Shown: piece after piece, positions 1 to 9,700 of the stretch
Position numbering within the stretch: position 1 is the stretch's first letter
Layout of the letters: every line of letters starts with the position of its first letter
Assembly (NCBI GenBank): GCA_002354095.1
Contig: DEKX01000038.1
Span: forward strand, 86,073-150,072
Direction: 5' to 3'
Source of the DNA: Prevotella sp. UBA2711
GTDB taxonomy: Bacteria > Bacteroidota > Bacteroidia > Bacteroidales > Bacteroidaceae
DNA length: 64,000 bases
The notes under the pieces: model-generated
Told to the model about the DNA's origin: nothing
The model's database searches: none
What the model saw: the letters and a program-made list of their open reading frames with translations, nothing else
Translations under genes and position numbers: made by a program

Positions 1-285
1 CTTCCAATTGATGAAGAGCAGCACGAGCTGTTGCAGACCGTAGGCCTTCATGTTCTGATGATAGATGACATCGAGACAGAGGTCGAGCAGATTTTTGTCC
101 TTGCCGGCATCAGACTCCAGCATGGAACGGATGTTGAGTTTCAGTTTGTCGAGAACCTGTTCATCTACATAACCGTTGGAATCGATGAGATCACGGAAGA
201 GTTGATACTTTTCAATAGTCTCCAGATGGGTTTCGCTGATTTCAATGTTTCGCGTACCGCTTGAATTGGTTTGAATCTTGTACAT
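1..285 (-). CDS. Unknown protein, cut by the window edge
   Basis: I do not recognise this protein. The first 95 codons are visible, starting at the ATG at 285-283 (MYKIQTNSSGT...), and the frame stays open to base 1. The visible part is hydrophilic and looks helical, with no signal peptide or membrane segment, so it is probably cytoplasmic. It starts 21 bases after the stop of the amidase/golvesin gene on the same strand. It could be the last visible gene of that operon, or be read from its own promoter in the AT-rich gap, where I see no clear TAnnTTTG box. The remainder lies outside the window. Confidence 0.7.
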   Translation of the reverse strand, partial: MYKIQTNSSGTRNIEISETHLETIEKYQLFRDLIDSNGYVDEQVLDKLKLNIRSMLESDAGKDKNLLDLCLDVIYHQNMKAYGLQQLVLLFINWK

Positions 286-306
286 AGTTAATTGATTTTT
301 AGTTTG

Positions 307-3195
307 TTATTTTAATAGGAAATTTAATATTCCACGCATGATAGAACCCTGCTGCTGCCGGCTCTTGATACACTCAAAGGGAAAGCCCATCGTGAACGAA
401 CGATAGTGGTTGTCCTTATAAGCGACAGCAGCATCGTGGCCGTCGGCATAGCGCATGACGGCATAGGCAGATGGCTGTGGCGAGAGAATGTCGGCAGAGG
501 TGGCAGCATAATGCTCTTCGTTGAGGGTGTTGTAATAGTCGATGTGGGTACCCAATCCCTCGACGCTGTTGCTCTGTCCGCGATATTGTCCGCCATAGCT
601 GCATTTGAGGGTCTGGTTGACGAATTGCTCTTCCTCGCTGCCCATGATATCGGTGCCGACGTAGGCTCCGCTGACCAGCAGGGCACCGCCACCACGACGG
701 GCGTAGTCGTGCAACGCCTTACGCATGGGAGCCGTGAACGTCTTGTAGAACGTAAGACTATAGCCGTCGTTGCGCTCCAATCCCAACACGAGGTCGATGA
801 GTGCATATCCCTTCAATTTGAGTTTGCCGCTGTCGATGGCTTTGCTCGACGCACTCACAATATTGTATTCTTGGGCAGAGGCGATGGCTTTGGCATGCGT
901 GGCGACGTAGTTGAAGTCGTTGCCCGCAATAAACTGTCCTGCCAGTTCGTCACTGCTCCATCCGAAGTCGAAGGAACTCTCGCCGCCAGCCTGCTCCGTG
1001 CTGAAGGTGCGTTGTCTGCCCACCCATCCAGCAGTAGTTCCGTAGGTGATACCTGGGTCGAGGTCGATGTCAAAGCCCTTGGCATCATCGCTATTGACAA
1101 CGGCTGGTGCCGACAGGCGATGGAAACCATTGATAATCATGACGGTCTTCTTGGCCTTAGGGTTATAATAGGCAGAGAGTACCTCGGTGGGGAAACTGAT
1201 GCCACCCTTGTTGGCAGCCACCACCTTGAAGTGGTAGAGCATATCGGGCATGAGTTCCACCTCATGTTTATGTCCCTTGACATAGACACCATTATCGAAA
1301 TCGGCACCACCCTGTGACGTATAGACAATATAGCCAGTGGGGTTAGCCGACGACTCCTGCGGATCGCTCACACCGTCCCATTCGAGCTGAGCCTTGCCCT
1401 TGGAAAGACTGATGCGGAAGTTGGTGGGAGCCAGTGGGGTAACTACACAGTCTTGACCGTGCTGTTCGCCGACGTAGCGCAGAATGGTTTTATAGATGAT
1501 GCGTGCCAAGGTGAATCGGAAGGTGGGGTCCAAACCATAACGCATATCAGGGAAACTCTGATGGGAGAGGGTTTCGAGGATGGCACTCGGTACTGCCGGC
1601 ACACGCGACTCGGAATAATTACGGTCGTAGAGCTCGCGTCGGTTCCAACGTCCGTACTTGTTTTGCAACTCCTGTGTGACATTGGTGAGCAGGGCATCAG
1701 AGAAGTCGCGTGAGGCCAGTCGGGAGAGACCGCTGTGCAACTTTCCCTCGTTGCTCTTGGTGGTGACGATGGACAGGGTGCCTATCAGTGAATGGAAGTC
1801 CTTAGCATAGCCAGCATCGCTATGAACGGCAAGCGACAGTTCGATGGGCACACGCAGTCCTGTGGTGTCAGGAACAAAGGGAGAACCGCCAGCCAGATAG
1901 TTGGTCATATTGGAACGCGCGTTGATGTCGTCGGCATAATCGTCAGTACCCTCGCGACTACTATAGACGGAGTAGGGCATACCAGCCCACTGGGCATAGT
2001 AACGGGCTCCCTCAACAGCACGAGGCATACCGCTGACTGAAAGACCGCGACGGATGTTGCCCATACCGCCTCCGAAGCGTACGGCATCGGTGGTCACCAC
2101 ACCACTATGGTCGCTCTGATTGGTGATAGTGACACGGTTGAACTCGCTGTATCCCTGATCAAAATCGAAGGTGCCCAGATAGACCCATGTACCACCGCCC
2201 ATCTGTTGGTTGACATGGAAAACGGTGCGCTCGCCCTTGTGCCATATGGTATATTCGGCATTGTCGATGCTGCCGTCCACGGTCTGGTAACTCACATAGA
2301 CGGCATAACGTCCCTCGGTTGGGAAATAGGGCTGATAGCTGGCGAGCGAATAGCGACTGGTGCTGGTGGTGGTCTTCACCATACGGGCGGTACCTGACTC
2401 AAAAGGATTCTCGTTGTCAACGTAAGCCGAATCATGGTAGGCAAAGCCTGGCTGCGGGCAGTCACGCCATTTGCCGTGAGCTGTGGCTTCAATATAATGG
2501 CGCTTGTTGCCGTCGTTATCGACAATGATTTCCTGACGTTGCCAAGCCCGTTCACGTGGTGTGAAGACAATGGCTCCTGCATTTTCGAGCATCGGGATGA
2601 GGTAGGGCACCACGATGGTTTGGGTAAAGAGGTCTTCGGTAGTGCCGAAGAGACGGGGGCGCTGCCATTTCCATTGTTCCGACTTGACATCGTAGTAGCG
2701 GCCGTGACTGGCCCAAACGGAAAGGTGTCGCCCTTGCAGTCCCTCAGTGATGTGATGCGGTTTGGAAATGTTTTCCACCCATGGTCGCCCATGATAGTCA
2801 ATGCTGCCCCACATTCGCGAGTTGTCTTTATGCTTGAGCAATCGGTTGGGCACCAGTTGCTTCAACTCATAATTGTGCGTCTGAACCTCCAGATAATAGT
2901 CGTCATAGGGTGAGGGCAGCAGTTCCTTGATATCGTTGTAAATACTCTCGACCACCTGCGTTGTAAAACTCTGTTCGGCAAAGGCATCGTTGGTCTTGAC
3001 AATGAGCTTTTCGGCTTCATCGTCGATGAGTAATTCGTCAAGATGGGCAGCCCGCGAGAACTGAGCACCCTGCGGTTTGTATGTCTTGAAATAATTTTCC
3101 AGTTTGTCCTCGATGGTCTTTGTGTTGACTTGTGCCAATGCTTCGTTACCGAAGAGGAAGGCCGTCAGGAGCAGTACAATAGTAATTTTTCTCAT
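307..3195 (-). CDS. Secreted amidase-like protein with golvesin and fibronectin III domains ('xanthan lyase' family)
   Basis: This 962-residue exported protein has an N-terminal signal peptide ending near AEALAQ-type residues (MRKITIVLLLTAFLFGNEALAQ). An amidase-like catalytic region is split around a golvesin/Xly-type beta domain. Landmarks are WASHGRYYD and FTPRERAWQ before the beta domain (YAVYVSYQT...TTDAVRFGGG) and LAVHSDAGY after it. The His and Glu residues suit a zinc amidase of the N-acetylmuramoyl-L-alanine amidase 3 type. A fibronectin III module (APTNFRISLSKG...) follows, then a C-terminal domain of unknown role. Such proteins are often labelled xanthan lyase in Bacteroidetes; I infer peptidoglycan or glycan hydrolysis instead. 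Its ATG overlaps the acyltransferase stop (TAATG), so the two are probably translationally coupled. No type IX sorting tail is obvious. Confidence 0.75.
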   Translation of the reverse strand: MRKITIVLLLTAFLFGNEALAQVNTKTIEDKLENYFKTYKPQGAQFSRAAHLDELLIDDEAEKLIVKTNDAFAEQSFTTQVVESIYNDIKELLPSPYDDYYLEVQTHNYELKQLVPNRLLKHKDNSRMWGSIDYHGRPWVENISKPHHITEGLQGRHLSVWASHGRYYDVKSEQWKWQRPRLFGTTEDLFTQTIVVPYLIPMLENAGAIVFTPRERAWQRQEIIVDNDGNKRHYIEATAHGKWRDCPQPGFAYHDSAYVDNENPFESGTARMVKTTTSTSRYSLASYQPYFPTEGRYAVYVSYQTVDGSIDNAEYTIWHKGERTVFHVNQQMGGGTWVYLGTFDFDQGYSEFNRVTITNQSDHSGVVTTDAVRFGGGMGNIRRGLSVSGMPRAVEGARYYAQWAGMPYSVYSSREGTDDYADDINARSNMTNYLAGGSPFVPDTTGLRVPIELSLAVHSDAGYAKDFHSLIGTLSIVTTKSNEGKLHSGLSRLASRDFSDALLTNVTQELQNKYGRWNRRELYDRNYSESRVPAVPSAILETLSHQSFPDMRYGLDPTFRFTLARIIYKTILRYVGEQHGQDCVVTPLAPTNFRISLSKGKAQLEWDGVSDPQESSANPTGYIVYTSQGGADFDNGVYVKGHKHEVELMPDMLYHFKVVAANKGGISFPTEVLSAYYNPKAKKTVMIINGFHRLSAPAVVNSDDAKGFDIDLDPGITYGTTAGWVGRQRTFSTEQAGGESSFDFGWSSDELAGQFIAGNDFNYVATHAKAIASAQEYNIVSASSKAIDSGKLKLKGYALIDLVLGLERNDGYSLTFYKTFTAPMRKALHDYARRGGGALLVSGAYVGTDIMGSEEEQFVNQTLKCSYGGQYRGQSNSVEGLGTHIDYYNTLNEEHYAATSADILSPQPSAYAVMRYADGHDAAVAYKDNHYRSFTMGFPFECIKSRQQQGSIMRGILNFLLK

Positions 3196-3749
3196 TAGAT
3201 GTCACCTATGGTAAAGTTTTCGGGCTTCTTGCCCTTGAACTTGCTAAAATATGTCTTGATTTCGCGCATCTGTTGGTCGATGTCGCCGTTTGGAATGATT
3301 GTTTTTGTGCATTCGATGAGCCGTCGCTCGTAATCTACACCATACAGAAGAATAGGCAGTTCGGCTTTCTGGGCAATATAATAAAACCCCTTCTTCCATT
3401 CTGGGTTGGCAGAACGGGTGCCCTCGGGGGTGATGCAGAGACGGAACGATGGAACACGCTTGGCAGTCTCAGCCAGATTGTCGGTCATGCTGGTGTGCTT
3501 GGAGCGCCAAACGGGGATGCCGCCCAGTCGCTTGAAGATAGGGCCGAGGGGCCAGAAGAACCACTCTTTCTTCATCAGGAAATTGCTGCTCATGCCCGTT
3601 GCGCCGTTGTATAGCTGACCAATGATGAAGTCCCAGTTGCTGGTGTGAGGGGCTAAGCAGATAATATACTTGTCGGGGTGAGCCTCCGTAATCACCGAGG
3701 TCCACCCCATACGTTTGTAAAGTAGCCAATTACAAAATGCTTTCCACAT
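3195..3749 (-). CDS. PlsC-type 1-acylglycerol-3-phosphate acyltransferase family protein
   Basis: The 184-residue protein carries both hallmark blocks of glycerolipid acyltransferases: the HX4D catalytic motif (HTSNWD, His35 and Asp40) and the phosphate-binding PEGTR block at 108-112. Family members transfer an acyl chain to lysophosphatidate or a related lysolipid at the inner membrane face. At 184 residues it is short for PlsC (about 240) and resembles the small lysophospholipid-acyltransferase-like subgroup, so the exact substrate is open. It follows the small unknown gene by 3 bases and overlaps the next start by one base, so it sits mid-operon. Confidence 0.8.
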   Translation of the reverse strand: MWKAFCNWLLYKRMGWTSVITEAHPDKYIICLAPHTSNWDFIIGQLYNGATGMSSNFLMKKEWFFWPLGPIFKRLGGIPVWRSKHTSMTDNLAETAKRVPSFRLCITPEGTRSANPEWKKGFYYIAQKAELPILLYGVDYERRLIECTKTIIPNGDIDQQMREIKTYFSKFKGKKPENFTIGDI

Positions 3750-3752
3750 ATT

Positions 3753-4022
3753 TTATAGATTTATAATATGATCCAGGATTTCGTGTGTATCCTTAGAAAA
3801 ATTAATTCTCAGATCTTTGAAATACTTCTTAGCAGGCATGCCAGGTTCTGGATGACAAATGCGGCTGGTGTAGTTCTTTTGTAAGTGTGCCAATGAGCGC
3901 AATATGGCTTCAGCCTTTTCTTCAGTAGGGTCTTTGCCATACAAGGTAGCTGCTACGAAGTCTACGAAGAGTTCGTTGCAGACAAGGTTGATTTGCTTTT
4001 TCAATTGTCGTTTGTTACTCAT
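3753..4022 (-). CDS. Small conserved-type hypothetical protein
   Basis: I do not recognise a named domain in this 89-residue protein. It is mostly charged and helical (MSNKRQLKKQINLVCNELF...), has two cysteines, and lacks a signal peptide or membrane span. It starts with ATG 44 bases downstream of a TATCTTTG promoter box and ends three bases before the acyltransferase start, so it is the first gene of the minus-strand operon. The tight spacing supports it as a real gene. Nothing in the sequence reveals a function. Confidence 0.7.
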   Translation of the reverse strand: MSNKRQLKKQINLVCNELFVDFVAATLYGKDPTEEKAEAILRSLAHLQKNYTSRICHPEPGMPAKKYFKDLRINFSKDTHEILDHIINL

Positions 4023-4065
4023 AAATTATCTCCTCCATTTTATATGTATATGATTGTTTGAACTC

Positions 4066-4073
4066 CAAAGATA
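4066..4073 (-). promoter_or_regulatory. -7 promoter box (TATCTTTG) of the acyltransferase operon
   Basis: The minus strand reads TATCTTTG, an exact match to the Bacteroidetes TAnnTTTG box, 44 bases before the first ATG of the operon. A TTTG-type -33 element is not clear. Confidence 0.6.
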
Positions 4074-4168
4074 CGGAAAATTTTCCAACTAACAAGGTTT
4101 TTCGTCACAAAAAAACTAAAAAAGCAGAAAATAGACCTCATTCTTTCTTATTTCTTGAAGAAAATGAT

Positions 4169-4176
4169 TAATTTTG
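4169..4176 (+). promoter_or_regulatory. -7 promoter box (TAATTTTG) for the PPi-phosphofructokinase gene
   Basis: TAATTTTG matches the Bacteroidetes TAnnTTTG box and lies 44 bases before the ATG at 4221. The leader is AT-rich and has no Shine-Dalgarno motif. Confidence 0.6.
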
Positions 4177-4220
4177 TCAGCCAAAAAGCAATATTCATTA
4201 ATTAATAATAACTAAGTTTT

Positions 4221-5855
4221 ATGGAAAAGAGTGCATTGCAGAAAGCAAGAGCTGCTTATCAGCCCAAGTTGCCAAAGGCTCTTCAGGGCGCAGTAAAAAT
4301 CAAGGAAGGTAAACCAACTCAGAGTGTTGGCAATCAGGAGGAGATTAAACAACTCTTCCCCAACACCTATGGTATGCCTATCGTAGAGTTTGAACCTGCT
4401 ACAGAGGCTAACACCAAGAAGATGAACGTGGGTATTATTCTGTCAGGCGGTCAGGCTCCTGGTGGACACAATGTGATTACAGGTCTGTTTGACCAGATTA
4501 AGAAGTTGAACCCCGAGAACCGTCTGTTCGGTTTTATCCTTGGTCCTGGCGGTCTGGTTGACCATAACTACATGGAACTCACCAAGGAGATTATCGATGA
4601 GTATCGCAATACCGGTGGTTTCGATATGATTGGTTCTGGTCGTACAAAGTTGGAGAAGGTTGACCAGTTTGAGAAAGGTCTGGAGATTATCCGCGAGCTG
4701 GATATCAAGGCTATCGTTATTATCGGTGGTGACGACTCTAATACTAACGCTTGCGTATTGGCAGAGTATTATGCTGCTAAGAATTATGGCGTACAGGTAA
4801 TCGGTTGTCCTAAGACCATTGACGGTGACTTGAAGAACGATCAGATTGAGACTTCTTTCGGTTTCGATACCGCTTGTAAGACCTATTCAGAGTTGATTGG
4901 TAACATCGAGCGCGACTGTAACTCAGCACGTAAGTACTGGCACTTCATCAAGGTGATGGGTCGCTCAGCTTCTCACATCGCTTTGGAGTGTGCTTTACAG
5001 ACCCAGCCTAACATCTGCCTCGTCAGCGAGGAGGTTGAGGCTAAGGAACAGAGTCTTGATGATATCGTTAGCTATATCGCCAACGCAGTAGCCGTTCGTG
5101 CTGCTGAGGGTAACAACTTCGGTACCATCATCATTCCTGAGGGATTGATCGAGTTTATTCCTGCTATCAAGAAACTGATTGCACAGCTGAACGACGTGCT
5201 GGCTCTGCCTGAAGCTAAGAATATCAGCCGCGACGAGCAGGTGGATTTCGCCAAGGCTCACCTCACAGCCGAGAACCTGGCAGTATTCAACAGCCTGCCT
5301 GTAGGTGTGGCTCGCCAGTTGGCACTCGACCGCGACCCACATGGAAACGTGCAGGTATCGCTGATTGAGACCGAGAAACTGCTCTCTACAATGGTTGCAC
5401 AGAAGTTGGAGAAGATGAAGAAAGAGGGTAAGTACAGCGGCAAATTCTCTGCCCTGCACCACTTCTTCGGTTACGAAGGACGTTGCGCAGCTCCTTCTAA
5501 CTTCGATGCCGACTACTGCTATGCACTCGGAACAAGTGCTGCTCAGCTGATTGCCAATGGCAAGACCGGTTATATGGCCATCGTGAAGAATACCACAGCA
5601 CCTGCTGACCAATGGATTGCTGGTGGTGTGCCCATCACCATGATGATGAATATGGAACGTCGTAACGGTGAGATGAAACCCGTTATCCGTAAGGCACTCG
5701 TAGAGTTGGACGGTGCTCCTTTCAAAGAGTTTGCTGCTCATCGTGACCGTTGGGCAAAGGATACTTGCTATGTATATCCTGGTCCAATCCAGTACTGGGG
5801 ACCATCAGAGGTTTGCGATCAGCCTACTAAGACTTTGGCTCTTGAGCAGGCATAA
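4221..5855 (+). CDS. pfp: Diphosphate--fructose-6-phosphate 1-phosphotransferase
   Basis: This is a PPi-dependent phosphofructokinase, which reversibly phosphorylates fructose 6-phosphate with pyrophosphate in cytosolic glycolysis or gluconeogenesis. The length (544 residues) fits the long PPi-PFK clade. Visible motifs are the N-terminal nucleotide-fold loop LSGGQAPGGHN (about 75-84), GGDD at 169-172, whose second Asp marks PPi rather than ATP use, the catalytic PKTIDGD at 197-203, and MGRSASH near 246, which binds the sugar phosphate. The ATG follows an AT-rich leader with a TAATTTTG promoter. The GH25 gene begins nine bases after the stop, so the two may be co-transcribed. Confidence in family is very high. 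Confidence 0.95.
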   Translation: MEKSALQKARAAYQPKLPKALQGAVKIKEGKPTQSVGNQEEIKQLFPNTYGMPIVEFEPATEANTKKMNVGIILSGGQAPGGHNVITGLFDQIKKLNPENRLFGFILGPGGLVDHNYMELTKEIIDEYRNTGGFDMIGSGRTKLEKVDQFEKGLEIIRELDIKAIVIIGGDDSNTNACVLAEYYAAKNYGVQVIGCPKTIDGDLKNDQIETSFGFDTACKTYSELIGNIERDCNSARKYWHFIKVMGRSASHIALECALQTQPNICLVSEEVEAKEQSLDDIVSYIANAVAVRAAEGNNFGTIIIPEGLIEFIPAIKKLIAQLNDVLALPEAKNISRDEQVDFAKAHLTAENLAVFNSLPVGVARQLALDRDPHGNVQVSLIETEKLLSTMVAQKLEKMKKEGKYSGKFSALHHFFGYEGRCAAPSNFDADYCYALGTSAAQLIANGKTGYMAIVKNTTAPADQWIAGGVPITMMMNMERRNGEMKPVIRKALVELDGAPFKEFAAHRDRWAKDTCYVYPGPIQYWGPSEVCDQPTKTLALEQA

Positions 5856-5864
5856 TCAGTAGGT

Positions 5865-6749
5865 ATGCCTACAAAACGTAAGCCACAACAAAAACGACGC
5901 ATTTCGAGTCCTGTCCGCCGTAAGCGGCCAGGGCTCTTTGTGCGTTTCTTACAGCACGTGCCAGGATGGGCGTGGTGGATAGGCGGTGGCTGCATCGTTG
6001 CGTTGTATATCTTTTTCTTCTATTATATTTTTGTCGGACCGTTCGGTTTCCGTTGGCGTGCCTTATATGGTGATGCCAGTTATCCTGAAGGTTATGAAAT
6101 TCACGGTATCGACATCAGTCACCATCAGGGACAGATTGACTGGGAGGAACTAAAGGATAACGGACAGATAGATAAGTATCCCGTCCGCTTCATCTACGTG
6201 AAGGCCACTGAAGGAGCCAGTATCATCGACGAGAATTTCCGTGATAATTTCCATCAGGCTCGTGAATATGGCTTTACCCGTGGTGCTTATCATTTCTATA
6301 GCGTGCATTCACCAGCTAAGGCGCAAGCAGAGTATTTCATCAAGAACGTGCAACTGGAGAATGGCGATCTGCCTCCAGTGCTGGACGTGGAGCATAAACC
6401 CAAGAACCAGACCGACGAGGAGTTTAAAGCAAGTGTGTTGCAGTGGCTTGAAATCGTAGAAAAGCATTATCATATCAAGCCTATTATTTACACTTACTAC
6501 AAGTTTAAGCTCAAATACTTAAACGACTCAGTATTTGATAGTTATCCGTATTGGATAGCACACTATTATGTAGAGCAGGTGACTTATGAAGGACCTTGGA
6601 AATTCTGGCAGCATACCGATAACGGACGACTTGCCGGCATCAAGGGTACTGTTGACTTCAATATCTACAACGGTTCCTTCTACGACCTGCGTAAACTCAC
6701 CATTGGTGCCCGTGAGCAGATAGGCGAGGAAGCCTATCAGGACGAATAA
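5865..6749 (+). CDS. Membrane-anchored glycoside hydrolase family 25 (lysozyme-like) protein
   Basis: This 294-residue protein has a very basic N-terminus (residues 1-30), one membrane span (about 36-57) and a GH25 domain from about 78 to the end. GH25 enzymes cleave the beta-1,4 link between N-acetylmuramic acid and N-acetylglucosamine. The family signature GIDISHHQG lies at 81-89 and the catalytic pair DVE at 174-176. The positive-inside N-terminus predicts that the catalytic domain faces the periplasm, where it could remodel peptidoglycan. It ends five bases from the convergent tamB stop. Confidence 0.9.
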   Translation: MPTKRKPQQKRRISSPVRRKRPGLFVRFLQHVPGWAWWIGGGCIVALYIFFFYYIFVGPFGFRWRALYGDASYPEGYEIHGIDISHHQGQIDWEELKDNGQIDKYPVRFIYVKATEGASIIDENFRDNFHQAREYGFTRGAYHFYSVHSPAKAQAEYFIKNVQLENGDLPPVLDVEHKPKNQTDEEFKASVLQWLEIVEKHYHIKPIIYTYYKFKLKYLNDSVFDSYPYWIAHYYVEQVTYEGPWKFWQHTDNGRLAGIKGTVDFNIYNGSFYDLRKLTIGAREQIGEEAYQDE

Positions 6750-6754
6750 GAGGA

Positions 6755-9700
6755 CTATTCTTTTTTCTTATCCTTCTTCTCCTTCTTCTTTTTCTTCTTT
6801 GACGAGAAGAGGTCGCGCCATCCGTTGAAGTCTTTCTTGATAATCAGACCGATGCCTTGGGTGTTCAGTGATGACTTGGTGAAGTAGCGGTCATTAGTCT
6901 GGTTATATACTTTTAAGGCGAGGTTGCCGTTAGGGAACAGCAGGTAGCGGATGTCAAAGTCACCGATGAAGGAGGGGTTGGCGGTCTTAGTGTTGTCGCG
7001 ATAACCGAACTGTCCGTTGATGAGCAGTCGGTTGTTAAACAGGCGTCCGCTGATAAGACCTTCGTATTCCGCATTGTTCCAACCTTCGTCACCCGTTGAG
7101 ATGTTGGCACCGAAACTCCAGTCGTTGCTCTTGATGACATTCTTCAGCAGACTGTTGATTTGTCCTGAGAGTGTACCGGACAACAGGCTCTGCATGGCCA
7201 AAGATGTTTGGTTCTGATTACTGTTGCTTTGGGCATTGTTGGCTCCCTGTGGATAGAAGCGTCCGATAGCTAGCAGATAGACAACCTGTTGGTTCATCTC
7301 GTCCTGTGAGTTAAAGAGCGAACGCACCATCTGTTTTTCGTCGGCATTGACATTCGGCATGTCGAGGTCGAATTCCACAACTGGTTTTGACGGCATACCG
7401 GTAATGTTCATCAGACAGTTGACACGTACAGAATTAGAGAAACTCTGACCGACGTTCAGGTCTGAGAGCGAAACACCATTTACCGTATGTACTGCCTGAA
7501 GGTTGAGGCTGGCATTGTAGGGATCGCCTCCGAATACAATATTGCCGCCTTCCTGAAATGTAAAATTCTTCTTGATAACATTCTGTATGGTGACATCGTA
7601 TGTACCGTTGTTCACCCGATACGTTCCGAACATATTGAAACCGCCTTTATTGAACCACGTAGCCCTCAGCACACCATCGCCCCGCATGTTGATATAGTCG
7701 TTGGTGCGACTGTCCATCAACAGGCGCAAGGTGGCATTAGGCGTACAGTTCACGAGGAAGTTGATGCGTAAGTCAGAACGTTCCTCAATAGGGGATGCTG
7801 TCTGTTTCTTGTCGTCGGACGACGCAGAAGGGGCTTTGATACCCCAATGGATGAACTCCTGGTTCGAAACAGCATCAGGATCAGCTGCATTATAGACGAA
7901 GACCGAATTGGGTTCAGGGGTCACATCCATATCGATGACCACTTCATTATCACGACCATGAATGGCAACCTCGCCCGTTCCATAGACTGTGCCGTAGAAA
8001 GTGCCGTCGCCAAAGTCGGGGAAGTCGTATGCCAGCAGGTTCTGCGCATTGATATACAGGTCGTAAGTCAGGTTTGTCAGACAGTCATGGTGAATACCTC
8101 CTGTGACGATGCCCTGGCGGTCGTGAATGTCGTAGATAGGACAGCGCACGAATTCCACCTCGTTGGGTATGAGGCGTATGGTGTCGTTACGCAACTGGTA
8201 GGTACAACCGGTAGGTGTTACATGCGCCAGTCCGTTTACAACCAATCCGCCCGTCAGGTTGATTTGGTCCAATGGACCGAAGAGCCGTACAGAACCGTCA
8301 GCATGTCCTTCAACCTTGCTGAGGAAACTCTTGGTAAACGAGTGCATGAAATCAATATGGGTGCCATCCGCCTTGATACCCAAGTCTATGAAGTTTTTGT
8401 CAGGCGACACGTAGCCGTCGATATGCGTGATGGCATCTTCGCCGTCGTTGGCGACCGCTTGTATGTCAATCTGTTCCTTCTCCGTGTTCCAATTCACATG
8501 CGCGTCAAGCACGCCCATTCGTCCCTTCTCAAACTTGAAGTCGTTGACGATGAGGTCGGCATTGGCATGCAGCTGTTTCCCGAAAACGCCTTTGGCTTGA
8601 GCCTGTCCCGTAGCCAGACCGTTGAAACTGACGGCATCGAAATTCACAAGTTCCAGGATATAGGCTACATCCACATCTTTCAGGTTGACGACGATAGAAT
8701 CCTGGTCGTTCTCCGACGCAATACCGTTCACCATTAAGTATTGGTTGCCGTGGTGAATATTCAAATCGTTGATTTCCAGTCGCTTGTCAGAATAGCTGAT
8801 GGCGCATGGTTCCGCATTCCATATCGTATTATGGATATTCAAGTGTGAAGGAGCCACACCGATAAACGCCACTTGTCTGCCGTCAGGTGTTTGGAAGAAA
8901 TTGGCAGTACTGTTCAGCATACCACTCATGCGCTCCTTGGCATGATTGTCCCATGCAAACGTTGATATCAGGTGGTTGTTATGTGCTTTGCCTTTCAAGC
9001 TGATGTCAAAGTGGTTGCCGTTTTCCATCAGTTTCGTGATGCTGGCATCTATAGACAGCGAGTCGTTCGGCGTACTGATGTTAACCTGTCCTGCGCGGTA
9101 TCCGCTTTCTTTGTAATAGAATTCAGGCAGTCGGCATTCCAGATTGATGTCGCGCACATGGTCGTTCACAAATCCTTCCATCGTGATAGGTTGCTTGATG
9201 GTTAGCGGAATGTTCAGGATTTGTTGCAGCCAATCGCTCTTCCGAACCGTCGCATGGATGGTGAAATTATTGTTCGTATTCGGATTCACTTTCGGCAGCC
9301 CGGGTAGGGTAGGCATCCGACTTGCCAGGAAGTTGGTGATGCTTTGTGTGAGTGTCTGGTAATCGAAGTCTCCGCGTATCTCAGCATCCATGAAATCACT
9401 CGTCAGCTGCAAGAAGTGTGTCTGTTCTTTGAATCCGGTATGCAGTTGTAAATCAGTCAGTTCGTAGTCTTTATCTGAACCTTTCATTGAAAAGTTGGAA
9501 ACATGCATGAATCCCTCGGCGTCATTCAGTTTAGCCCCCTTGAGCGTCGTCTCTATGACGGCTGAGAAACGGGCATTGCCCCATTGGTCCGTCAGGTGCG
9601 TATTCTGTGGTGAGAACTCGCTGATGGTTGATTTCAGATCAATGCTCTGTTGTCCTTTACCCAGCATGGCAACGCCTTCTGCGGCGAGGTTGATGTTGGG

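Noticed and set aside
406..1317. 303-residue plus-strand frame
   Set aside because: It lies antisense within the amidase/golvesin gene, has no recognisable domain and no promoter.
6738..6775. Terminator for the GH25 gene made from GAATA/TATTC and the T-rich end of tamB
   Set aside because: The stem has only five pairs, and the T-run is explained by the Lys codons of the tamB tail.
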